From Bathynomus jamesi (taxonomy: Eukaryota; Arthropoda; Malacostraca; Isopoda; Cirolanidae): a stretch of 64,000 nt of DNA. Position 1 is the stretch's first letter, and each line of letters starts with the position of its first letter. The notes below the pieces were generated by a model. The model searched no databases. It was not told the origin of the DNA and saw only the letters and a list, made by a program, of their open reading frames with translations. Position numbers and translations under genes: made by a program. The DNA lies in assembly GCA_023014485.1 (NCBI GenBank), contig JAJOZX010009438.1:1-64000 (forward strand). The letters run 5' to 3'. Positions 30,841 to 42,100 of this stretch are shown here, piece by piece.

Positions 30841-31039
30841 GCAGGGCCTCCAGTTACTGTCGGTTCAGTTATTTGGTCAATAAAACTATAGAAATGAACG
30901 CAGTCATGAAAATCTTAGGCTTCAAATCCGAGCTCATTGTATTAAGATTTGTGAAGCTTTAGATTTTCATGGCTGCGTTCTTTTCTGTAGTTTTTATTGA
31001 ATGAATAATTGGTTTGCCAGTAACTGGAAGGCCGTAGGC
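30841..31039. mobile_element. Fold-back MITE with about 78-bp arms
   Basis: The left arm starts GCAGGGCCTCCAGTTACTG and contains AACGCAGTCATGAAAATCTTA; the right arm is its diverged complement, ending CAGTAACTGGAAGGCCGTAGGC. The 42-bp centre is unpaired. No target duplication is evident and no coding. Confidence 0.8.
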
Positions 31040-31339
31040 ACCCCAATTACTGAGGCCCAAGGTGAGAGGAATAGGAATGATATCCAGATAAAGGGCTACT
31101 GATGTTCAAAATAAAATACGCCGTAGGCCCACAATTCAGCCGAAGCACCGCAGATCTAGCAAAATCGGCGCGTAGCGCCGACCTTTTGCTAGTTTTTTAC
31201 TATTAGCTTTGGATAGTTTTTATTAATTTCATTATTACTCTTTTCATTACGTGTTTTACTCTTATTTCTTGGTTTATGCCACCTAAATGTTCGATTAAGC
31301 CGATATGTTTGCTACTCATTCATGAAGGTCCTTTTAGAC

Positions 31340-31529
31340 CAGTGGTTCTTAACCTTTTTACTACCATGCCCCCTCTAGGATTGGTCCTTCCCTCCACGCC
31401 CCCCTTCAATCAAAATAACATTCTCAATAACTTCTCAATATTAGCCCATGCTCTCGTTAAGAGAATAACAAATACAATTAGAGAAATTCCTGTTTCTAGG
31501 GGGGCGCGCCCCCTGGTTAAGAACCACTG
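31340..31529. mobile_element. hAT-type MITE with perfect 8-bp target duplication
   Basis: Ends CAGTGGTTCTTAACC and GGTTAAGAACCACTG are perfect 15-bp inverted repeats of a widespread hAT type, flanked by TTTTAGAC on both sides (31332-31339 and 31530-31537). 190 bp, with GC-rich subterminal runs (CCCCCTCT, GGGGGGCGCGCCCCC), non-coding. Confidence 0.95.
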
Positions 31530-31539
31530 TTTTAGACTA

Positions 31540-33240
31540 AATATTGTTGTTTTTTTTGTGATCAACTTTTATCATTTCTTTTGAATGTTTTACTTTATAT
31601 TTTCTAGTTTTAAATGATCGTTATTGATATTAAAATCGTTTTTTATGTACTTTTTGGACGAATGCGCAACGCATTGAATAACTTAGGCGTACTTAAAATT
31701 GAGTAACTTGAACGCCGTGCTTATACGCGTCTATTTGCAAGTGATACAAATATTGAAAACTGAAGATATACTTCAAAAAATGGCACACGCATCATTCATA
31801 CAAATGTATGCATAAGCAAATATATCGTAAAATTCACACCCACTCAACACGTGGTGGATACAAAGAAAATCCTCCCTAAATGCGGATTGACCCTCATCCT
31901 ATAAATGAAATTATGGAAGATTAAATGAAAATACGAAGCATTTTCGAAATAATAATGACTTTAAATCAAGATTTGAATCAGTCTTAATCGCAGGATGTCA
32001 CTCATTTCATTTTGACGTTTTGTAAGTGTTCATACTCTTATTACATAATTAATCGTATAATTAAGTGTATTGCCTTCATGTCTGTTGTACTTTTGGGGAA
32101 TGCGTATTATAGTTTGCCAAAGAAAGATAAAATAATTATCTTTATCGTTATTTTAAAGTTTTTAACGTGTACATATTGGATTGGAGACTGGCGACAATAA
32201 TTTAGATAAAGAGAATCCTAGATGCAGCAGTTTTATTGTTTATTTTTATTGAATAACCTTTATTGATAATAAAATAAATACATTGTCTTTACAATCTACA
32301 ATGACATAAATTATTGTGAAGCTTGACTATTTATTTTATTTAATTAGCCCTTAAGCTTAGGCTTTACTGGGCTCTTATTAAAAATAAACAGCTAGTTGTT
32401 ATTAATTAATAATAAATAAGTAAATAAGTATTATTAATAGTTAAAGTATGTATTAACCTTAAATGATCATCACTGATATGACATATGCAAGGTCACCATT
32501 GAAGGTATTATACCAATACCATACAAATAACCTATATTATTTTATATTATTTTATATTTTTATATTATTTTATAAGTATTAATAACTATACAGTTAGTGA
32601 TACTTATATCAACTAGAGGTCGAACACATTCTGAACACTTTCGTTCACGCTCATGAAACAAATCTCAATGTCACGATTTTTGCTGCCGCAGGTATGACGT
32701 CACCAAATGAATATGTACTTGAGTGAAGTTGTCAAAGAAATTCTGTGCCCATAGAGGGTTTCGTGTCACTCGTCTTGGTGTTTAATATGCTTGAAAATTC
32801 GCTCTGATTGTTGTTCAAGGGTTTTACGTATATCATCTCGAAATAAGATTAAAATATCTACTTAAATTCTATTTTTTATAATGTAATGTCGATTTAAATA
32901 TTTAATTATACGTAAGTGCGATCAAGTTATCAGTGAAACTCGCAACAGTTTGGAGATCATTTTTCAGCGTTTGAAAAGTATTTATTTATTTTTAATTTGC
33001 TGCTGAGTAATACTGACATCATAATATTAAGGAAAAAAAATTAAGTCATGATGACTTAAAATTTTTGTTGGATTTGTTTGGTATTTAAGCCGAAACAAAA
33101 GGTTTGCTTAACATTAGGATTCGTCAAAAACAGTGCAAATATTAGTGATCTAAAAAGTGTTTATAAAAAGGTAATCTTTGAAGTTAACGAGACAAAATCA
33201 ATCAGTTTCATGAGAGAAGCAAAGTTACAATCAGTAGATT
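31540..33240. other. Distal 5' flank of the full P450 gene, no gene found
   Basis: AT-rich without a supported gene. Parts of 32640-33240 are the direct partners of the inverted segment at 24040-24650. Repeated short motifs such as TAAATAAGTA near 32412 are low-complexity. Confidence 0.5.
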
Positions 33241-33308
33241 TAGTTTAAGGTACATGAGGCATATATATATATATATATATATATCTATATATATATATAT
33301 ATATATTA

Positions 33309-33560
33309 TGAGACGTCGCTAATACGAGGGACGAACTCGCGAAACCAGTTTTGAGATAGACACGTTTATACTTTGCGATTGTTGTGTATGAGGGGCACAT
33401 AGCACAAATACATGCACTGAAAATAATTACATTTTGAGTGTACGAGGAAGGTATTTGGCTATACCAAGTGTCTGTGGATGGGAGGAGTGTTGAACTATTC
33501 ATTTGTAGAGCAATCGCAAATTTGCCAATGTGGCGAGTTCACCGCTTGTACTCGCGACGC

Positions 33561-33564
<4 letters not shown>
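33309..33564. mobile_element. MITE with about 32-bp inverted repeats between TA arrays
   Basis: Starts TGAGACGTCGCTAATACGAG and ends CTTGTACTCGCGACGCCTCA. The arms also share GAACTCGC / GCGAGTTC and diverge at several positions. (TA)n on both sides (33260-33308, 33565-33604) hides the target duplication. Non-coding. Confidence 0.8.
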
Positions 33565-33608
<44 letters not shown>

Positions 33609-34386
33609 CATAGCCACGGGGGGAGTATAGGGGGTTAGAATCTCTCCAAGGACAAAGTAATTGCAAACATTTATTCATAGTCCATTACGATGACTATCAA
33701 TTACTTTAAAATTACGTTTGAATTACTTAATTAGAAACGACGAAGCAATATAAATTCAGAGGTGGACATAGTTTGTATGCACGTGATTTTCGATTGATAT
33801 TTACAGGTGAACTTTGAAGATGCTAGTTTGCATATCGCGTATAAGTAGAGAGTACAGCAGACAGTATTTAGTTAACGTTAGAAACATTGTGTTAGCCCTT
33901 TTAAGGGCTAAGCATCACTCAATATTCACTGAGATATTCATGTCAGCACAGAAGATATACTATCTCACTCAGCCAAAAAAACACGTCGGCTCAGTTTTCG
34001 CTTGAAGTAATTGTGCTCTATAAGATATGCTGTTTGGATGTTTACAAACTGTTCGCTGTTTAAATGTATATATTTATGTTTGGATGTTTACAAATCTAGA
34101 TTTCTGTGCTGCATCTGAGATGTAACGTATATGTACATATCATCATTGGTTTTGCATGCTTTTAATAAATACGTAGTATATTGCAAAATGACAGGAATTA
34201 AAAACGCGATTAATACACAACAAAGTATTACTTGTCCAACATACACATGTGTAGTCTTTTTTTAATCCATATGCTGATTTAAAATGAGTGTATTCATCTC
34301 CGTAATGTAAATATACAATTGAAAATTTGTTGAATAATATTTCAAGTGTAACCTCCAACTCCTTATTAGAAATTTTTGGCTACGTC

Positions 34387-34387
<1 letters not shown>

Positions 34388-34449
<62 letters not shown>
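34388..34449. repeat. (TG)n-(TA)n compound microsatellite
   Basis: About 21 TG units followed by nine TA units. Confidence 0.95.
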
Positions 34450-34504
34450 GCTGAAAATAACCAGGAAGGAAATTTAAAATACGAAACAGCGCTCAAGTGC
34501 CCTG

Positions 34505-34505
<1 letters not shown>
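34450..34505. repeat. Partial relative of the inverted-repeat element
   Basis: Contains ATAACCAGGAAGGAAATT and ATACGAAACAGCGCTCAAG, a diverged version of the ACCACGAAGGAAAGG outer arm and GACGAAAGCGCTTGAGC core half. A short inverted pair AAACAG/CTGTTT encloses AGCGCT. Flanked by TA arrays like the other members. Confidence 0.5.
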
Positions 34506-34508
<3 letters not shown>

Positions 34509-34576
<68 letters not shown>

Positions 34577-34577
34577 G
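34509..34577. repeat. (TA)n microsatellite
   Basis: About 34 TA units ending at the inverted-repeat element. Confidence 0.95.
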
Positions 34578-34749
34578 AAAATTATTTCACGAAAGTAACA
34601 CGTGAAAAATATTTATGATGAATAAAACCACGAAGGAAAGGAAACACAAAATGGTGCTCAAGCGCTTTCGTCTAATGACATCCTGAGGATGTCATTAGAC
34701 GAAAGCGCTTGAGCACCATTTTGTGTTTCCTTTCCTTCGTGGTTTTATT

Positions 34750-34755
<6 letters not shown>
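34578..34755. repeat. Inverted-repeat element: perfect 141-bp palindrome with hammerhead-like core
   Basis: After a leader (GAAAATTATTTCACGAAAGT, shared with 26098) the arms 34615-34684 and 34686-34755 are exactly complementary over 70 bp around one G at 34685. The plus strand reads CTGAGGA (34683-34689), T, GTC, ATTA, GAC, GAAA (34701-34704), with AGCGCT overlapping its last A (34704-34709), then T. The outer arms have ACCACGAAGGAAAGG and GGAAACAC. (TA)n lies on both sides. Confidence 0.75.

Positions 34756-34799
<44 letters not shown>
34753..34799. repeat. (TA)n microsatellite
   Basis: About 23 TA units directly after the palindrome. Confidence 0.95.
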
Positions 34800-35020
34800 C
34801 TCGTGCATCTGTAATGAAGGAATTTTATTTATTATTTAATTTTGTTTAATCTACGTTCGTTGTTCTCTTTTCTACTGTTTCTCCTCTCTTTTACAAGATA
34901 AATGCAGGACACACATCATACCCAAAACATATGAAGGGCATCAAGGCACACTGAAGTGAAATATTTTTTTTATGCAAGAAGGAGGGGACAAGGGCGAATG
35001 CCCGCAGAAACGCCCCCCCC

Positions 35021-35700
35021 CTACAGAGGAAGAAGAGAGTCAAAAGCAAAGTCCAATGTTTTCGAGATACCTGGACACTCTGCGTTTAAAAGATTGGAAG
35101 GTATAAACAGGGGAAAGAAAGATTGAAAATACCGATTAACCTTTGCAATATTGCAGCGAAGAGAGAGAGAGAGAGATTGAAAACAGTCAGTAAGAGCCGG
35201 GAAAGTGATGAGACGAAAAGCCTTTGATTCCACCCTGTCAAGTAGAGCTGTGTGGGTTGAGCCACCTCACGCATGAGAAGCGTATTCTATACAGGGACGG
35301 ACGAGACCCCTGTACATGGGGATGAAGAAACCACGGAGGCGGTACAACACACCTAACCTCTTAGAGGCTGTTTTGGAAAGAGAGTATATGTGATCTTTCC
35401 AGGAAAGATCACGAGAAAAGGAAACGCCAAGAATGTTAAGAGAAGAGGAAGGATTGAGTTGTGAAGATAAGGAGATATTCGTGTGGAAGATTGTGACGAG
35501 TAGACAGATGAAGAAGTTAGGTTTTGAGGCATTGAAACCCAAAATTTCTCTGCCCCAATCAGAGATAGTAGAAAGATTTGGAGTGAGGTGCATCGTTCCA
35601 GCAGATGGAATAGTGGTCTGGGTTATAAATAAAGCTGTAGGTCTCCTCCGTCTCCGTCACACGACCTTTGATATTATGGAGGTGGTTGAACAATGATATT
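35021..35700 (-). pseudogene. Jockey-like LINE fragment (RT thumb and C-terminal region)
   Basis: Minus-strand frame 35593-35267 reads NLSTISDWGREILGFNASKP, NPSSSLNILGVSFSRDLSWK and YRGLVRPCIEYASHA, the region after the YxDD site in Jockey-type reverse transcriptases. It continues in other frames with AQPTQLYLTGWNQRLFVS-like and ESKAFRLITFPALTDCFQSL. The catalytic domain is missing. Similar fragments are, to my memory, abundant in decapod crustaceans. Confidence 0.8.
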
Positions 35701-36059
35701 TGATATTCTTCAAGAGTCGGGGAATGAACTTGATGTTCGACGACAGAAGGCCAACACCCAGTTGCTCAGTCCAGCTTTAACAGTTAAATTAATTTGATGA
35801 TTTGGTTGAAATCAGTCAACCAAATCAGTCATTCATGCTTTGAAGAGTTTTACTCTGGTCCACACACACACACACACACTTTCAAATTAATTTTGAAAAA
35901 CATGTAAATAAAGCTTATAATTCTACAAAAAGACTTAGTATTATTAGCATACATTTTCTAGCAGTTATACAAATGTTTATTTTTATTTTGTTAAAAAATT
36001 TAGACAATGAGTCACATATGAAAATTTTTAAATTTCTTTTAAAACTGCAGAATTGAGTC

Positions 36060-36141
36060 ATGTGGATTGAAACTGTTCTCTTGCTCCTAACGCTGTACAT
36101 TTTATGGCAGAGCTTAAAGAAGCCTTCAGACTATCCGCCAG
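36060..36141 (+). CDS. P450 copy C, exon 1 (signal anchor)
   Basis: The ATG at 36060 opens [20 protein letters not shown] then KPSDYPP. A hydrophobic stretch of about 15 residues, then basic residues and the start of the proline hinge, is the N-terminal anchor of ER P450s. The donor is GG|GTATGG. The start is supported by length, by the anchor and by the homologous inverted pseudo-exon at 23095-23387. Confidence 0.92.
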
Positions 36142-39100
36142 GTATGGCTATTCTAAGATAATAATCGTTGTAATGATAATAAGATTACATATTTTAACTT
36201 ATATTCTATGCCTGAAAATGTTATTATCAGTTTGCCTTTTAAAATAGTTAAATTCATTTTATTTTTCCAAGAACAAAGCAACAAAGGCTACAATTTTCTT
36301 TTACTGCCTGCTAGATAAATAGATTGACTTACATTGGTTAAAATCTGTTGACGCTCGAGGAATCGCATTTACGGTAGATGGGGTGGGTCCCCACTCACCT
36401 TTGCCCCTAACATTTAGAAATAAAAAATGGTAACCAGTTTAACAGTTTGAGCGAAAAATGTGGTCATATTTACTGAAGAACATTAAGAGCGATGTACAGT
36501 ATGTGTGGTATATTAATGATTTAAATGTACTTTTATTTGTGAACAGGTTCTGTGCAAAATTCATTTTGAAATTCATTCAAACACTTTTCTTTTATATCTT
36601 CAGAGTAAGTGAATACATGAATGTTCATTCAAGTAAAACTGAAAGATGCGAGTTTCAAAAAAGGGGACTCTGAATAATACTTGCGTAAAAGAATGCATAT
36701 TTTATCAATCTTTCAAACCTCATTATTCTTTATAAATCTTTACTGTGCTTCGTATTATTCTTTATAAATCTTTACTGTGCTTCGTAATAAAACTAATCTT
36801 TCCGCGATGGATAGTATCTTACAAGAAAAGATTTTTTTAGCGTAGATTGCGTGTTTGCTATGACCACTACAGTAAATGGTAATCGTCAGAGTATAAGTCA
36901 TAACGATTTATTCAGGGTAAAGTATGAAAGCTTAAATGTTTGATTTCGTATTAATCGTTCAAATTCTTTCGGTCTTATAGAAAAAAGTTTCGCTTTCGCT
37001 GTTTCAACTTCGGCTCTCACATCAATTGTTTTTCTGTTTTGCTTTAAAAATTAATTTCTACAACCGACTGACAGTGTTATATGTCATCCAAGATTATGTG
37101 GAGGTGTGTATTACGAGGAATTACAGCTATCTTGGGGAACTATGGGAAAAATGACGCTCGAACGCCATTCCACTTCATGATATAATCAGTGAGGGGAAGA
37201 CACAAACTGGCTCAGTGTTTGGGTTACCTAATGTGGCCCATTGCGATAACTCATTCACCTACATACTAGACACGACAGAATTACGACCAACAGAGACTCT
37301 AAGATCCACTCTCAGTTAGCCCGAGGAAACCGAAATTTTGTGAGAGAAAAAGATCGTAAAGAAAAGTGGCTGGTAAAGGAAACGAACATTCATACCACTT
37401 ATTAAAGTGTAAAACATACAGACCGGAACAGAAGCTGTATTAAAACATAAGACATTATTTTAATGTCTTTTTTATCGTTTCTTTAAACAATATAAAATAC
37501 TTTGTTGCAGGTCCCTGGGGCTTACCCCTTATCGGACACATCCCGCTAACAAGGAAAAGTGGTGATGAAACTTTAAAAGAGTTAAACAAGAAATATGGAG
37601 ATGTGATAAGGCAAGTAACTTTTTTCTACTTTGTTTTTTTTAGATTCGTAGAAATGGTTTTCTGATTATTGTAAGTCTTAGTGTATAATAAGTAATTAGT
37701 GTCACTTTCAGGAGAAATTAACTCACTTATAGGATCATTAAGCATACTTTAAAACTTTATATGCAGTATGTTAAACCTTTTCTGGAAATTCATTATCTTG
37801 CATCAAAATTTACTGGCCTACCTTAGTGAAGAAACATTTGAACAACTCAGATTAATCACAGAGGACTTGTATATTTTTAAACTTATATTTCCCACTTATA
37901 TACATAATTCCAATTTTTTACGATAACTATCGTACGGGCACGATAACATCTACGGAAACTATTGTACCGGCACGATATAACATGTATGGTATATACTGAA
38001 AATGAATATGTAAGGAGACTATAAAATGGGATACAATAATTGTCCTTAGTTCTTAGTGCGGATGGTGGTTCCCTGTGTTAGAAAATGTACAGAATTTGAT
38101 AAACTGGGGTGTGTTTCGGGCGCGTCAACTAAGTCGTTACCCCTATGAAAATCTCTACAAATACAAAGCTAAATTTAGATGAAAACTTTTTTCTTTTTTC
38201 TTTCCAGTATGAGAATAGGAACTAAGCTCGTGGTATTTGTTTTCGATTACAAGTTGATCAAAGAAGCTTTTATGGGTAAAGATATGGTTGACAGACCAAG
38301 CCTGAAAGTCTTGAGTCTACTAAATGGAAAGAAACAGCTAGGTCTGCTCATTTTTATTTCTTTTTAAAGATTTGTGTAAATTGGTGAATGCCCACTCATT
38401 GGTATTACCATTCTATTGCTCGTCCAAGAGTGAGAAATCGACGAGTGAGAATTTCTAAGGAAGCAATTCTCAAATCGATCCATTTTCCATTTCCACTATA
38501 GGATTTCTCTCTTTAAGTTAGATTTTTCATGGAAAATACCCCTCAGACCCGCAGTTACATCACTGTGTCCCATTACTTTTCCAAAATCAGGAAATTCTTT
38601 CCCCAAAATTGAAATTCCCACTTTGAGCATTCCCACATGTGGGCGGCAGATGAGAATGGGAATGGCATTGCATTTGTGGAAAGTAATCATGTAAATTTTA
38701 CGTTACTTAACTCATTTTTTAAACAAAAATTTAATGTAAAAATGAACTTGATTTTATTTATTTATATCTTGTTCTTCATATTGTTTACGACGAATGTTCA
38801 TATATTTATATTAGCCATAATAGTAAGAAAGAAATTACAATAATTTCAATGGTATTTCTTAAAACATAGTTTAATTCTCCTTCGTATGCAGGGATAGTAA
38901 GTAGCAATGGAATTCACTGGCACAGCATCAGACGTTTTTCTTTGCGTCATTTACGAGACTTAGGAATGGGAAAGTCGCGACTCGTATCAGCTGTCCAAAA
39001 TGAAGCTGTGGAGCTAGTAAAGGATTTGAAGAAGCAAGCCGGAAAGCCTGCTCCTATGCCATATTCACTTATAGTCTCCATTTTGAATGTGATTTGGCAA

Positions 39101-42100
39101 ATGGTCGCAAGTAAGAGATCACGTTGATGATTTTCAGATGTATAGATTCATTTAAGAAACTATTCCAACTCAATTATTTTCATCAGAGGCCTTGCGGTCT
39201 TAATTCCATTTTCGCGTAAATTCTAAGTTCAACCGAGAAGCTTTTCTCTTCAACCAGTGGTGACGCCAAGGGGAGGCGAGTACCTCCCCTTAAGGTGTCT
39301 GCCTCCCCTTCCGCCTCCACTTCGGTAGAAGGTTAAGAGATAGTTGTCTGGAGCACTGACTAAGTACTACACTGAATCACTCTGAATAATGAGCATACAT
39401 TTGCCGACGCCAATGCTTCCAGATTTGAGATTTATAAAATATATCGGAGATCAGTCCACTAACCATGGTTTCTCTTATCTTATTGACTGACTTACCGAGC
39501 CTAGTGATAAATCTAAATACAAAATTGTGTATGACACTGGCACAGTTAGGCACCTTATTGACTACAAACAACATATGGCACTAGAAAGAGCACCATTTAT
39601 AAATCTTAGAGTTCTTAATAAACTCTTAGAAATATTATTATATGCCCCATACAATTTTCTCATACATCCTGTAGCTCCATCACAAATGAGCTGTATACAT
39701 TGGAGTATAAAAAGGTTTGAACGAGATCAACTTAACATCTAATGTACACCTATGAAATTTTCTAATCAAAGTATTTCCCTGAGCATATAACTGTCTACAT
39801 TGCCTTGAAATATCAGTCACGTGACAAACTATTAGTTAGTATATGACCAAGCTACTTAGTCTGGGTCACTTCTGACAGCACCATACCATACCAACATGTA
39901 ACATGTAATTAAGTATGCTTATACAGTTTTACTATCCCAATAAAATAATGCAAAAATTAACTTTTTTTTTATTTTATAGGTAAAAGATACAGTTTGGATG
40001 ACAAAAAAATAGAGGAATTCCATGATGCAATGACCGGTGTTCAGAAAAACATGGGAAGAGTAGTTATCACGGATTTCTATCCTTGGATCACTTACATTGT
40101 TCCCAACTTCCTTTTAAAAAGACTTACAAAAGAATACCTTCTAGATGATATGTCAAATAAAGTGTCAGAATTTTTCAAGGTACTAAACATTTACTGCGTC
40201 AGTTCAGAAGCAATTACTAAAGTTGCCCTTGAAAGAAAAGAGAAAATTGGTAATATAAGGCTAACTTTAGAATATTTCAAATTTTAACAGAAAAAAGACG
40301 TGGGGTTTCGTTTTGATATTACATTACATTATATTTTATTTGGAAAACATGAAGCCACTGGGGCCTATCGAGGTTATCCAAGTCATGAGCTAATAAGAGA
40401 ATCATGCAAAATATCAATCTCAAGTCAGCTAACTAATGTACAACTATTTAGTACTATCAAAGTAGCCTACAAACTTAAGCTAAGAATATACAGTATTTAC
40501 AATCTACAAACTATCTCTCTCATTCATGAAAGAGTCTGAATGTTTCTTAAAATTAACTAATGAGCTACTGTTTACCATGTAAAGAAACGGATACTTCATT
40601 TCATAGTTTGAGCGGTAGACTATTTTCATTGATCCAATTTTGTTTATTCATGAAAATTATTTTGAACCTATGTTTAAAATATTTAGGAAGTATTAAGTAA
40701 ATCTAAGTCATTAACTCCAATGATGAAAGAGCTTTCTTGATACTGAATAAAATCGCCTGTCTTTCGTTGAGAGAATTAACTGTTGCTCGAGAGCAGTGCT
40801 TCTCAATCTTTTCCAATATCATTCACCCAAAACATTGTTTTTCAAAAACTCACTCACCCTACTTTGGATACAGTGGAAAAAGTAATCGTTTTAATTTTCA
40901 ATGTTCATTATTATGGTATTGAAAAATTTATTGAAAAATTATTATTTTTTTTTGAGAGATTATTTTTATTTAGGTGCAATATTGAGGCTAAGTTTACTTT
41001 AAATAGACACAGTAATTATAGAAATAATAACGTCCCATTTAGACACTGTCAACATAGCTACAGACTTTTTCAATGTAGGCTGCAGTGGTTTTAAGGTTAA
41101 AATTTGGTCGGCAGCCAGATTACTAACTATGGTCAAGCTAAATTCATTAAAATTAATTTAGACTTACCAAAAATGAAGTTGCCAGTTGAACGTTACCCTT
41201 TCTCTTTCTAACTAGTCCATAAGTTTCATTTAGTTTCCAGATTTTGAATTTTATTTGTTTAAGTCACTATTTGGCACACTGCTAAGTTATTTATTTATAG
41301 GGGCTATTTCCCACACCTAGGTTTTGCAGTTTAAGTTAGGCTAGGGCTGTATTACCCTTAAGTTTTTGTTTTTAAAGGTTTAAGGTTTTGAAGGTTTTTA
41401 CTCAAGTTAAGTTAGGGCTATATTGCCCTTAAGTTTTAATAGGGGCTATAACAGCCATTTAATTATTTAGTTAGGGCTGTTGTAGCCCGGTTCGAGTTTC
41501 TTCTAGGTACCTAGTTTTAATCTCTTACCTTAGTTATGTATTTAATTAAGCTACTTACACCTAGTTCTGGTAGGACACTATTTAGTTAAACAGGGTTTTA
41601 GTTTTAGTTTAATTGCAGTGGTTAATATTGAAGATTAAAGGTTGACGTTAAGTTGCCCGGTTAGTTGGGGAACTACGAGAATTTTTTAGGAAAAAACTAG
41701 CCCACTTAATTCAGCAATCAAAATTTTTTGATGTCTAACAAAGAGCTCCATTTTTCTGTCTCAGAAACTTTTTCTTTTTCTTTTTGTTAATTAGGGAAAC
41801 TCAACTTCACTAGTTGGTTGGTTAGAAACGAGGGTTATTATTTTTATTCTATATTTATTTTGTGGTAAATATTTGTTTTGTTTATATTTATTTGGAAATA
41901 TATGTGGTTATTTCTACCCAACTTTTTTTTTTAACATATGGTTTATTTTTATTTTCAGTTTATTTTTAGTTTTTTCGTTACAGACTACAACATGAAAATT
42001 ATTTACTGTGGAAGAAAGTATTTAATGTTTTAATATCTAATATTCAATAATTACTTCGACAAAATAAAATGTATATTAGGGTGGAGTGAAAAAAAAGTTT

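Noticed and set aside
39245..39345. CAGTGGTGACGCCAAGGGG looked like a hAT MITE end in intron 4.
   Set aside because: No matching inverted end or 8-bp duplication found nearby.
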